64,000 nucleotides of DNA from Hirsutella rhossiliensis. Its lineage: Eukaryota; Ascomycota; Sordariomycetes; Hypocreales; Ophiocordycipitaceae. Made by a program: the position numbers and the translations under genes. Under the pieces are notes generated by a model that was not told where the DNA came from, ran no database searches, and saw only the letters and a program-made list of their open reading frames with translations. Below are positions 1-11,707 of the stretch, in pieces; the stretch's first letter is position 1, and the number at the start of each line of letters is the position of its first letter. The stretch is from contig NW_025408667.1 of the NCBI RefSeq assembly GCF_020360975.1, positions 11,470,001 to 11,534,000 of the forward strand, read 5' to 3'.

Positions 1-249
1 AGGGGATCTTTCTATAGGCTAAAGTAAGTCTATAGACGGCTAAAAGCGGACCGCCTAAAAAGAGCTATAAAGGAGATACGAGAGATAAGGACTACGATAG
101 ATCTAGATATATCGTTTTTACTCTACGAATTATCTATCTTTACCTACGTATAACTACTATCTAACGAAACTCGACTCTTAATATAAAGGAAGATATAAGT
201 AGTTAATATTTAGATAGGTATACTTACTATCTAGATTACTATTAACCCT

Positions 250-1120
250 AACGATATTAATAACCTAGTTAAGATAAGGCTCTTTATCTATAGGCTCTAC
301 GAGTATAATATAGTAAAGGAACTACTAGCCGATCTCTAGGGAAGATATAATAAGATCGCCCTTAGTACTATAGACCTAGTTAGCGCGGCTATCTTCTTTT
401 ATTAAGAAATCTCGCTATTTTTTAAGAAATACGTTAAGACGGGCTAAGAATCGATTTTCGGAAAGATTAGCTATTACTACGCTATAGTCGAGACAAATAA
501 CTAAGGCAGTCTATACTTATATAGACTACTCTAGTTAGAGGGTAATATATAGTTACCTTCCTTAGTCGATAATATAGTAAAGCCTAACGAGGAGGGATAC
601 TATGCTTAAGTAGTTCGGTATCTAGATTCGGTCTTTAACGAATGCTTAGATAAGGAAGCTAAAAAAGCTATCCGAAATAAGAGAAAGCCGATTAATCCGG
701 TCGAGGGAATAATATATAATACTAAGGCTCTCGTAGTAGTCTTTAATAAGGAGTCTAATTATATTGCGTACTATTGCTAGGTTTACTCGTATACCTATAT
801 ATATATTAAGTATTCTTTAAAGGGACTCGTCGGAGATAGCGCGTATAAGTATAGACGGACGCCTTATCGATTTAAGGCGCCTTAGAAGATCGTCGAGGAA
901 TCCGGATTTATAGAAGATAGCTTACTTAAGATCCGGCGGAACCACCCGCTTATTAAACGATATAATAAAGCTATAGTAGTCGGCCTCCGTTATAACTACG
1001 ACGTCTTAATAATCTTAACGAAAACTAAGGGACTCGCTATAGTATTTTATATTATATACTACGCTACTAAGTTAAACACGCCTATATAGAAACGCCTTAT
1101 CTTCGCTACTAATATTCTTT
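250..1120 (+). pseudogene. Helitron Rep / Helitron-like N domain, RIPed
   Basis: The HUH replication-initiator motif is recognisable at 511-534, where the frame now reads LYLYRLL followed by TAG. Reversing CA to TA and TG to TA changes gives the family motif LHLHGLLW, whose two histidines bind the metal. Just before it is the conserved segment FGKISYYYAIVETN. About 130 codons further (around 930-1080) come the blocks NHPLINRYNKAIVVGL and AIVFYIIYYATKLN, which match the family regions for the asparagine- and tyrosine-containing catalytic part. Both histidines are mutated in the present sequence, so this copy cannot nick DNA. No start codon is visible. Confidence 0.82.
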
Positions 1121-2589
1121 AATAGCTTTGTAAATCTACCGCGTTAAGGGGTCTAAATCTTACCGAATAGGATGCTTAACGCTAGGCTATAGTAAACGAG
1201 AGTCGTTAGTTTCTAATAAGAGCGGCTAACCGAATATTTTCTAATAGATAGCTTTTGGCTATAGAGGTCTATTACTTCCTACTAGGCTATTAAACTAGCC
1301 TTACTAATATACCGTACTAGTCCTATATAAATTTAACCGTACTCTATTAGACTATTTTCCGGCGCTAGACTTACCTCCGTCGATAGGCTAGTATATAAAC
1401 CGACGCTAAAGAGCCGTCGGAGACGGTATAATTCCGGGAAAGTAGCCGGACTTTATTATACCTAGATGCCTACGCCTATCGAGGCCCGGTTCTAAGGGAC
1501 GTATACCTCTATAACTATATATCTATGATTACCCTAGAGCGTCGCCGTGGCCGAGATAAGGATAAAACCTATATTACTCTAGAAGGTCCTCTAGAGTGCT
1601 ACGGATAGATCTAAAAGCTTCGATAGCCCCCTAAGTACGCGGTGCTAATCTTTTAGGGATTTATTAGCGACGACTATATAGACGAGCACCCGGTGTATTT
1701 TAAACGGTATGCTCCTCTTACTACCCTATTTGCCCCTAAGCCGGCTTTAATATTCTACGTAGAAACTCGGTTCTTTACCTAGCCTTATTTATACTATAGG
1801 AAAACTTCTTCTCCGAGACGCGCGGTAATATTACGGGCATATAGAGGAACTATATAGCTACCCTCTGCCCCCGCCTAAGATCCCGTGTCGTAAATATCTC
1901 CCTCCTTAGAAAATTAGCTAAGGATACTTATAAAGACGCGAAGCTCTAAGCTAGCCGGTTAGAAGGCGACGATATAGTAGATATAGACTTTCCTCTAGAT
2001 AAAGGCGATTATAACGAAGACCTAACTATAGTAAAGTATTACTAAAACTATACGGCCTTCCTTTAGATTCTTTAAAATGCTATATAAGACTCTAACGTAA
2101 CGAGAGACTCTCTAGTCCTATAAAGTCTAATCCGAGACTTTTACTAGGAGAACCCGATATAAGAGGACTAGCCTTTTATCTAACGTTACTACGATTTCTA
2201 TTAGTAGATTCGCGCTCGTTAGGATAGCCTCTTATCTCGGTGTCTAATTCCTTCTATAGAAGATATTTAGGCGGCGGCGAAGGCCTAGGACATGCTCTAT
2301 CTCCGGATGCTTAATAAGATAGAAGGCGGCGTCTAAGGTAATATAACCTCTATTAGCGATACGGACACCGACGATCTACTTATTCGGTAGTATAACGCGG
2401 ACATCCCTATTCTAAGATAACTAAAAGACTCGGCTATATAGAGACCTCGGATAGTTATTAAGGTAGGCTCTAGTAAAGGATTTATAGAGTTAGGACTTCT
2501 TACCGCCTCTAGCTATACGCTTAACGATCTATAGAGTATAGTACTTTAACTTATATACCGGTTCTTAGATAAGTATATTACTAATCCTA

Positions 2590-3960
2590 ACTCCGCCGGT
2601 TAATATCTTTAATACGTTAAAGGTCTAGGCGGTACTAGGAAGTCTAGGATCGTCGATACTTTACGGGGCGTATTTACGGCTAGAGGTTAGCTATATTACC
2701 TCTAGATTACCGGTATATCGGGCAGTACGACTACTTAGATCGGCGGGACGATACTCTACTCGGTATATAGCCTAGATATTAGTCGTCCTTACGATAAATA
2801 ATAGCCTCTAATATTCTCGGAAGCGAAAAAATAGATATAGAAGTAAAAGTTAGCTCTCGTAATCGACGAAGTAAGTATACTTAGGGGAGCCACTCTATTT
2901 AACGCTAACTGCCGCCTCTAGGCCCTCCGTAACTATCCTAATAAGCTATTTAGAGGTATTCCTATTATTCTCTTAATAGGGGACTTCTATTAGTTCGCCC
3001 CTATACTTAAGGTAAGTCTCTTAGTACACCGAGTAGTAGATTTAACTTATATAGCCTCCCTAGGGTAGGCGACTATTGCTTACTACCGTGGCTATAGTCT
3101 ATAGCTAATGTTTAGTACTATTATCCTTCTCGAGGAATAAGTCCGCGCGCGAAACGATCCTTAGCTAGGCGCTCTTTTAGATAGAGTACGCGCTAGAATA
3201 TAGACGATAGAGGATCTTAACTTACTTAATACTAAGCTCGTAGACCGCTCCTAAATTATATTTAAGTATAACTTACGCGCTATAATACCGCTTAATCGCA
3301 ACCGATAGAGCCTTAATATAGAAGCCGTGGTAGATTAGGCCCGCTTTTACTAGAGATATATCTTAATCTTCGTCTCGGCCTATACCTAGCGTAGTCGAGC
3401 CTTATCTTAGTAGGAGGTAGCTTATACTATCGAATAAGGCGATAACTTAAACTATAAGATCCCTAGGGTTTTCTTCTACGCTTAGGGGATGCCTATAGTT
3501 ATTAATAAAAATACGTATACCGGCTTAAAAGTTATAAATAGGGCCGAGTTTACCGCCGCGGACGTTATTCCTAATATAAAATCCCCGGGCTACTATCTTA
3601 CGGACGACGTTACTATTTACTTTAGTCTACTACTAAGTATATTATTAGAGTCGTAAGAAATAAAGGGTTTAGCTATCCTAGCCCTTCTAATAGGCACCGT
3701 GCTTATCCGGCCTATTATATATACTCTCGATCTAGTAAACTCCTACTATAGATTCCTATCGGGGAAATATATACGGCGGGGTTTACTAGTTATCCCGGCA
3801 TTTATCCTTACTAACTATAAAGCTTAAGGTAAGACGTTTAAGGATATACTATTAGAGCTATAAGGAAACCGTATAATATATAGTTAGCCTTCTAAATACG
3901 GCTTTAATAGCCTCTATATATAACTATCTAGGTATAGAACGTTATAAGGTATTAAACTTC
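2590..3960 (+). pseudogene. Helitron Pif1-like helicase, RIPed
   Basis: The helicase motifs occur in the expected order on the plus strand. Walker A is at 2628-2648 (GGTRKS, formerly GGTGKS). Walker B is at 2862-2880 (IDEVSI). Motif III is at 2980-3003 (GDFY, TAG, FAP, formerly GDFYQFAP). The C-terminal block GMPIVINKN followed by GLKVVNGAEFTA lies at about 3488-3560. These are the hallmarks of the Pif1/RecD-like helicase fused to Rep in fungal Helitrons. Spacing is normal for the family, so the frame is intact apart from RIP stops. Downstream identity fades after about 3.9 kb. Confidence 0.88.
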
Positions 3961-4160
3961 TTAGTCCTATACGACCCTAGGATTTTATTAGGAATAAGCT
4001 AGACTAAAGTATTATTAATACTATATAAAGGTTAACGTATCTAGCGGCGGTAACGAGGCGACTATTTAAAAGTTAGTAAATCCTTATATAGGATAGGGCG
4101 AGATATAAATATAGGTCTTTTATTCGGAACCTACGAAGGCTCTATATCTTATAAGGCTAC

Positions 4161-4727
4161 CTCCCCGCTCGCTAATTAACCGGATCGTTATTACCTCCGT
4201 TACCCGGCCGAAACCCCTCCTATTCGTCGCAATAGCCTAACTATACTTCGAATGCCTATCTATTATACGAGTATATCGGCGCACCTTCTCCCTCTATAAA
4301 GAGGTCTAGAATATAGCTATAATATATCTATATATCTTAAGATATTAGGGCAGCAACGGTTACTTATCTATTCGCGCGACCACCGGTACCTATCGCGAAG
4401 AACGTCTCTCGATTAAGTTAGCTAGGTTATATATAGGTAGCTAGGCTAATAAGGGAGCTGTTAACTAGGTTAAACGAGAGGCTAGAAAGCTGCTATTTAA
4501 GACTAGAACGTCTCTAGTCGAGAGGCTAGGGTTACCCGGCCTCCCTTAGCCTATTACCTATACTACGAAAGAGGGATATAAATAGGGGCTTAGGTTTAGG
4601 GCAGAAAGAGAGGAGGACGGAGATATAGAATACGATGTAACTACCTTATTACTATATTATATGCCTTTTCTACTAACTTTCTTTATAAGAGTATTACGGT
4701 TCCGACGTAGGAACGCTACCTTAGGGG
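4161..4727. other. RIPed DNA between Helitron and foldback
   Basis: No protein motif is readable here. A TATA-like sequence (tataaatag) lies near 4577 and an LTR-like stretch precedes it, but no partner repeat was found in the window. It may be the Helitron 3' tail or part of another decayed element. Confidence 0.4.
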
Positions 4728-6644
4728 TATAAGCCTAGATTTATAGTCGATATTAAGATATATAATTATATAACGGGGCGATCTGCCTAGATTATCGACG
4801 CCGAATAAGATATAAATCTTATTCTCTTAATATCGTACCGGGCAATAATAGCTTAGATAGACCTTAGTACGCTAGTTAAAGTTAGTGCGGGCTCTAGCTA
4901 ACCCTACTAACTATAGGGCGGCTAGAGCGGGTGCTAGGTAATACTTTAGCTATAGGTAGTAGAGGCGAAAATTTTAGTATAGAATATATAGCTATATTAT
5001 TCTATCTTAAGTAATCGATAGTTATAAAGAGCGTTTTATTATTATAACTAAAGGAGGATTTAAGATTAAATAGGCTAGGTATAAAGAAATAAAGTTACTA
5101 AACGGTATTAGACTATAATATTATTAAACGCGGGGTCTAGCTAAAAGCTAATACTTATATATAGTACCTTTAACCCTAAAAAGCAAAAAAAAGGTTATAT
5201 ATAGACGCTACTAGCGCTTATAAAATAGTCTCCTAATTGCCTATATAGCTTACTACTAAGCTTATACTTTTCTCTTTCCTCCTTTCCCTTTAAAAAGATA
5301 CCTAAAAGGGTATCTATAATAGCCTATAACCTAAGGCTATTACGCGATACCTACCTAGAGCTTTATCGCTACCTACCGCGTATATATTAGGTAGGTGTTA
5401 GGCGTATAAGATAAGTGCTTATATTAAGCTTATTCCTTTATTTTATAAGCTAGCCGCCTTACTTCTTATACTCTTAAGCTCGTTCCGAAAAGGCATTAGC
5501 GGACCTTAGAAGGGGCCGGTCTCCTATTATCCGGTATAGTACTAGTAACTATAGTAAACCGAGTTTTAAGGTACTAGTAATAATATCGTAGGCCGAGACT
5601 AAGATACTAGTAATAGTACTAGGGCGCTTACTAGTCGCTCGCTTAAAGATACCGGTAACCGCTAGGCTAAAGTTACTAGGACCCTTAAGGTGCCTATAAC
5701 TACTATGCTCTCGCTACTAGTAGCGAGGAGCGCGCCTATATTTAGTTGCTAGCAGCCGACTAGGTAACTATTAGACCTAAGCGCTAAGGGTATTACGCGC
5801 GCTATTACGTAATATTAGTACTTTTATCCTTTACGCGATAAAGCCTTATAGGAGACCGGTCCCTTATAGGGCCCGCTAATGCCTTTTTAGAACGAGCTTA
5901 AGAGTATAAGAAGGCGGCTAGCTTATAAAATAAAGGAATAAGTCTAATATAAGCACTTATCTTATACGCCTAACACCTACCTAATATATACGCGGTAGGT
6001 AGCGATAAAGCTCTAGGTAGGTATCGTATAATAGCCTTAAGGTTATAGGCTATTATAAATGCCCTTTTAGGTGTCTTTTTAAAGGGAAAGGAAGAAAGAG
6101 AAGAGTATAAGTATAGGTACCGAGTAGTAAGCTATATAGGCAATTAAGAGACTATTTTATAGGCGCTAGTAGCGGCTATATATAACTATTTATTTGCTTT
6201 TTAGGGTTAAAGGTACTATATATAGGCACTAGCTTATAGCTAGACCTTATATTTAATAGTATTATAGTCTAACGCTATTTATAACCTTATTTCTTTATAT
6301 ATTTAATCTTAAATCCTCCTTTAGTTATAATAATAAAATGCTCTTTATAACTATTAATTACTTAAGATAGAATAATATAGCTATATATTCTATGCTAAAA
6401 TTTTCGCCTCTACTACCTATAGCCGAAGTATTACTTAGCACCCGCTCTAGCCGCCCTATAGTTAGTAGGGTTAGCTATAGCCCGTACTAACTTTAACTAG
6501 CGTATTAAAGTCTATCTAAGCTATTATTGCCTAGTACGATATTAAGAGAATAAGATTTATATCTTATTCGGCGTCGATAATATAGGTAGATCGCCCCGTT
6601 ATATAATTATATATCTTAATATCGACTATAAATCTAGGTTTATA
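4728..6644. repeat. Large foldback: 0.8-kb inverted repeat
   Basis: The segment 4728-5528 returns as its reverse complement at 5849-6644, leaving a loop of about 320 bp. The arms align along their whole length, with RIP-type transitions and a few small indels as differences. Example: the left arm near 4766-4800 (ataacggggcgatctgcc) is matched by ggtagatcgccccgttat near 6587. The loop contains a perfect 18-bp palindrome, CTCGCTACTAGTAGCGAG, at 5710-5727. No coding sequence is seen in the arms. It could be a non-autonomous DNA transposon with long terminal inverted repeats, or two head-to-head copies of one repeat. A clear target duplication was not found. Confidence 0.85.
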
Positions 6645-7679
6645 TTACGTGCTAGCTAAAGTAGACCTTTAAGATATTTTAGAGGTAAGCGTTAGAAATA
6701 GGAGGATGCTATTATATTAAAAGGATCCTACCTCTTAAGCGTTAAATAGGCTCTTTAGAGATTAATAATTATATTACTAGCCCCCGTTCTTTACTCTCTA
6801 TTTCGTCGTAATTATACGCCTCTCGCTTACCCTATAACCGTTATTATCGCTTTACTTACCTTCTTACTTTTTCTACTTCTTCCCGGCTATAGGATAGTAC
6901 CCGAATAGCCGATTTCTTTACCTACCTTTATATATACTTTAGTTCCTAGCGCTACCGCCTACTTATGTCTTTTTCTCTCGCCTCTATCTTTATCTTATTT
7001 ATCTCTTAAATCTTCGGTCTTCGTTCCTTAAGGCTCTTCGCGTAATCTATAAGGGGTTGCCTTACCTATACCTATAGGCTTATAGTAAGCGGTAACTAAT
7101 ATAGTAGGCGGTGGCCTATTATCGTAGCTAGTAACTAATATAGTAAGCGGTAACTAATATAGTAGGCGGTGACTAATATAGTAGGCGGTGACCTATTAAA
7201 GTAGGCGGTAACTATAGTAGGAGGCTTATAGGTAAGTTAACCCCTTATAGTTACGTAAAGAGCCCCGAGGAACGAAGATAGAGGTTCGAATAAAAAACCG
7301 AAAGGCAGGCAGTAGCGTTAGAAACTAAAGCATATAAGAATATAAGTAAAGAAAGGGGCTATTATTAAAAGAGATAGCTAGTCTCCTTTAAAGCTAGTCT
7401 CCTTTAATAGCTATTAAAAAAGCAAGAACGTAGCTAAAGCGGTATTAGGCTATAGGTAATAGAAGAGGAAGGGAATATAAGGAAGGTATATAGGTAAGAT
7501 TTCTAGAGAAAAGTAGCTGCTCTTTACCTTAGTTACCGATCTAGGCACTCGGCCTACGGCCTCGCGGTCGGCCTAGGCGGCTAGGCGGGAGGAGCGAGAA
7601 GGGAAGTAGACGGGATGCGGCTGCCTAGCTAGGGCGAGCGCTTCGTCGACGGCCGGTTATAGATAGACAGATATACTAG
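6645..7679. other. RIPed DNA, unassigned, containing a small hairpin
   Basis: Apart from the hairpin at 7020-7278 nothing is recognised. The right half is GC-richer and leads into the helicase fragment that begins near 7680. Confidence 0.4.
7020..7278. repeat. Hairpin with 19-bp minisatellite loop
   Basis: A sequence at 7020-7080 (starting cttcgttcct, ending tataggc) is repeated inverted at 7219-7278 (starting gcttatagg, ending ggaacgaag), with some mismatches. Between the arms, 7083-7222 holds six to seven imperfect tandem copies of a 19-bp unit of the form agtaggcggtgactaatat. The arrangement resembles a small foldback or MITE-like element whose centre has expanded. Confidence 0.75.
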
Positions 7680-8402
7680 TAGGAGAAGGAGGTATTAGTA
7701 ATTAACGAGGTTAGTATATACGAGGCGCGAACGCTATACGCGGCTAATAAGCGGCTCTGCCGGCTACGGGGGTCGCCTTAAGACTTTAGCAGGGTCCTAG
7801 CAGCGATCCTCTACGGCGACTTCTATTAGTTCCGGCCGGTGTAAGTGCGGTCGATCGTGCTGCTAAGCGTGGCTATGCCGTACCGTAGGGCGAAGACAGG
7901 GCGTTCGCGGCCGAGTAGCGGCGGCAGCACGATAAGGCGCACACGCTATAGAGGAGGTTTACGACGGTTATTATACTAGATAAGTAGATACGGGCCGCCG
8001 GCGACCCGGAGCTACGGCGGCTGCTCGGCGGATCCGCGGGGGGGGGGGCAGGACCCGTTAGACCTAGACCTGCTAAACTCGAGGTGCTATAGGGAGGGCA
8101 GGCGGATTTCGTAGGAGATAGGCCTAAAGGCAGTAACGCCGCTAATAGGAACCGCTAGAAACTTTACCTAGAGGCGGCGCGCGACTTCCTCTCTAAGAAT
8201 AAGTAGAAGGAGGGCGCGCCGATAGGGGAGGAGGCGGTGCTAGTGCTAGGCTACGACGACGATAGCGCGACCCTAGTGCCGGCCGTCCTCGTCTTTATGC
8301 CCGGCATACTAGTCGTTATAAACCAGAACATATACTAGGGGCTAAAGCCGGTAAACGGGGCTAGGTATATGGTAGTAGACGTAAAGATAGTAAAGTTAGA
8401 TT
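7680..8402 (+). pseudogene. Second Helitron/Pif1-type helicase fragment
   Basis: The plus strand reads a Walker-B-like VINEVSI at 7695-7718. Next is the motif GDFY, TAG, FRPV at 7815-7838 (formerly GDFYQFRPV). The C-terminal block GILVVINQN then GLKPVNGARY lies at about 8300-8370. These are motifs II, III and the C-terminal part of the same helicase family as at 2.6-3.9 kb, but the sequence differs, so it is another subfamily. Walker A and the Rep domain are not found. The alignment stops near 8402. The fragment keeps more CA/TG than its surroundings and has a run of about ten G near 8040. The frame breaks more than once. Confidence 0.78.
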
Positions 8403-9794
8403 ACTAGCTAGATAACTAGAGATACCTACTTTCCTCGTAAAGTACTATATTAAATTAAAATATAAACTTATTGCTTATTTTACTACGTTTAATACTTATA
8501 ATTTAGTTTAGTCTAAGCTATTATAAACGATATTAATTCTTTTAGCCCCTCCTTTTAGTATAGAAAGGGAGCGGGTACGAAAGTAGGTTAATACCGGTAC
8601 TTAAAATAAAGAAACTATATATAGAGCCTACTATAAGCGGCTTACTTCGGATAAGGCCGATATTATTACGCTAAAGAAGCTAACGATATCCCTATATAGC
8701 GATTAGGACTTTTACGACTATATTAAATAATTATTTTCGTAAATTTATAGATTAAGCTTTAGGGTAGATAGTATTATATCTCTATACCTACTAGTATATA
8801 GAGACTTCTTATTCTAGGGTTATCTTAGAGGGGGAGTCGAGGTAAGTTATATATATACTATAAAAGAGCGGAGGAGGAACTAAAGGACCTTTAGTATCTA
8901 AAGCAATAAAAATAGCGGCTAGACTTATATAGGTATTACCTTAGCGCCGCTTTAGATATAAAGTCCCTATTATATCTTATATAATACTATATAGTAGCTA
9001 ATAATTAAGATAAAGGAGAGGCTAGTATTTTATAATTAGGTTAGAACGGAAAGACCGGAAGGAGATACCGCGTTTTATCTTATAGCTAAGGGCACTTATG
9101 CATAGCCGTAAGAGGTATCGTACGATAACTAGTTAGACGATAGTTACTATAATTATTTTGCTTCTATAGTACGTATATAAATCTAACCTAATAAGCGCTA
9201 TACCGATATTATTTTATAATCTATAGCTCTAAAAAAGAATATAAGGGTCTATAGTATCGTTAAGCAATAAATATTATTCGCTATACTTTAGCTTAGTATA
9301 ATAATATACCTATAGGTATCTATAAGACCGCCCTAGAAACGTATTATTAAAACGCTTATAGATCTCCGCCTATAAGAGGTTACCTTATTCCTTCCTTAGC
9401 TTAGTAAGTAGGTTATCTTCTTCGCGCGTAAACCTAGCTCTCGTACTAGAAGTCCGCCCTACCTAACCGCTAGTCGCTCTAGTAGTTATAGTACGGCGCG
9501 TATTACCTATAGGAATACTTCCTTAGCTATACGATATATAAAATAGCTATTTAAATTATAGCTAGAATATGCCTACGCTGTCTACGATAACCCGCTTAAA
9601 TATAACGTTCTATAGAGGCTACTCCTTAAATATTATAGCGGATATCCTAACGTTTCCGTCTTTAAATAAGTCGTGCGACGCTAGTAAACTGGGCATACTA
9701 TATACTAACGTATATTTAACCTTTCGCATTAGTAGGAAACGGGATACGTTACTGCTATAGCGCTAGGGCTTTATAGTAGTAGAATTACGACGTT
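8403..9794. other. RIPed DNA, not identified
   Basis: Frames can be followed for short distances on the plus strand (for example 8560-9150), but no family was recognised. A 63-codon frame beginning with ATG at 9569 has no recognisable product. I see no terminal repeat that would define an element. Confidence 0.4.
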
Positions 9795-9994
9795 TGCGCG
9801 GAGATTGCTTAGTAGGGTCGTTAGCGTCGTAGGCTACGCCGTCCTCCTAGCCGCCCCTTTCGCCGCTATTCGCCGCGGCGGGATAATACTCTATATCGAT
9901 ATATACGCCGCCGGAATAGTTATCGTAATCGTCGGAAGCATCTATCTAATATCGCTAGGCCTTACTACTAATCCTATAATTATATTAGGCTAGG
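9795..9994 (+). pseudogene. Residual hydrophobic frame, RIPed membrane-protein-like
   Basis: A stretch of 62 codons without stop (from a TTG at 9805; no ATG) is strongly hydrophobic, with two potential membrane-spanning segments (VVGYAVLLAAPFAAI and AAGIVIVIVGSIYLISLG). The same frame continues with TAG codons to about 10700 and stays hydrophobic in parts (ALTPNLVIYIIS). This suggests a RIPed membrane-protein gene, possibly a former duplicated host gene, but the family is not recognised. The lack of stops could also be chance in a GC-rich patch. Confidence 0.35.
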
Positions 9995-11707
9995 TTACTA
10001 TTACTTTAATTCGCGCTCTTAAGGGAGTATAATCCCTAAGCCTCTAGTAGTAGGTTAATTAGATACTAGGACTCGGTTTCTATACTATAGTCCTTATAGG
10101 CGCCGGCTTTAAGGTCTTATCTTACTAAAATCCCTAGGGATTACTATTTTAAGGGGTAAACCTTATATATTTCAGAAACGTTACTAAGTTATATAAGAAT
10201 ACTACTTATAGGTAGATAGTTTAGTTAATTTAGAATGCTCTTAGTAGGGCTCTACGACGCTTTATCCGCTCGGGGTAAGCTATATATAAGCGGTATCGGG
10301 GCTAGTATAAGCGAAGGCGCTATAGAGCTACTTAGGACCGATATTAATATTAATAGTCTAGTGCTTATCGTAGCCTTTCTACTAGCTTAATTAACTATTA
10401 ATAAACCTAGCCGGCGGGATTCCTCGGCCTTACTAGCTCTATTAGATACCGTGCTAAGGCATTCTAGCCTATTCGTTAACCCCCCGACTTATAGGTAATA
10501 AGGTATATAAGAACTTACCTATACTATTAGGGCTACTAGTCTATACTTTAGCTATAGATATAACGACGGCGTTAGCCGATAGAAGTATATTAAGAGACCG
10601 CGAGTTATCTATATCCTAACTATTACGACTATCGCCCTTACCCCTAACTTAGTTATCTATATTATTAGCCTTAGATTCTATATTAAATAGAATCGTTATC
10701 GGCGTATCTAAATATCGCCCGTAGATAGCGGGTATACGGTTTAAGCCTACCTCTGCCCTAAGAGATAAAGCTTATCGCGAGGTCGTAGAAGTAAATAGAT
10801 ACTACTACTATATTAATAGCCGCGGTAGCCTTAGCTATAGCTGCTTCGTCTACCTACCGCCCCCTATAGAAGGAACCTAAAAGGCTTAGCTATTAAGAGT
10901 AATAGTAGAAGTTATTATTAGGGTAAGCGAATCTTTTATAGGAGTAAGTAAAGCTATTCGCTTATGAATAGTTAGAGAACTTTACTAAGAAGTATTATTA
11001 GGAGCACGAGTACTAGATGCCTTAAATATACGAGCGAGCTACGCTTACTACTCTAGCTAACGCTCCCCTTACCTCGGCTTAAATATACTCCCTAGGCTCT
11101 AGGTGCTCTCGGGCTTTTATATTATTCCGTTAGTCCGTTTATCTAAAATAAAGTATAGGGCTAGACCCGCGTAAGCTAGCCTCTTATTTCTCCCGTTACT
11201 CTCTACTAATTATATAGCTATCGGACTATACCGGACACGGCTAGAAGGATACTATAGAATCCTCCTCGTAACCCTACCGTAGACCTACTTACGCTATTAG
11301 CGGCCCGTTATACCCGGCAGCTCCGAGTTAGCCTTAGGATCTATACGTTAGTCCTTAATTAGCATTAGTACTCCCGTCCCGTTATTATATTCTATGGCCT
11401 AGATTAAAGGATAAGGCTCGGCACCTAGCTATAGGCATCCTTAGAGCGCCTTTTCTTAGCTTACGTTTAGCGTAGTAATATATACCGCGTCGCCTCTACG
11501 TAACCCTCTATTAACGACTAAAATTAATAAAAAGGGGCTTAGTTATACCTTATATAGTATATCGGAAAGAGTCTAGCCGAGGGAACGCTAGGCCGTGTCC
11601 CTCGTATTAATAGACTATACGCTAGCCTTTCCTCCTTATATTATACTAGTCTATAGCGCGAAAGGGTGATTTAGCTCGTTAGGGATAGCGCCGGTCTAGC
11701 CGTGTTA
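9995..11707. other. RIPed DNA, not identified
   Basis: Short hydrophobic frames continue from the preceding segment on the plus strand to about 10.7 kb. No transposon motif or terminal repeat was found between there and the 311-bp tandem duplication. Confidence 0.4.

Larger units (their letters stand above)
1..4160 (+). mobile_element. RIPed Helitron (RepHel), 5' end outside window
   Basis: Reading the plus strand with TAG/TAA taken as mutated Gln/Trp gives the order typical of a fungal Helitron protein: a Helitron-like N-terminal/Rep region, then a Pif1-type helicase. No indels were needed to follow the main motifs, so point mutation seems the main decay process. The protein start is not visible and probably lies left of the window. 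The 3' end of the element was not found; no clear CTRR terminus could be fixed. The element would have replicated by a rolling-circle mechanism; this copy is dead. Confidence 0.85.

Noticed and set aside
7083..7222. CRISPR-like array
   Set aside because: The 19-bp units are contiguous without spacers and the genome is eukaryotic.
9569..9760. 63-codon frame with ATG
   Set aside because: No motif, low chance of being a gene in RIPed DNA; one of only two chance openings there.
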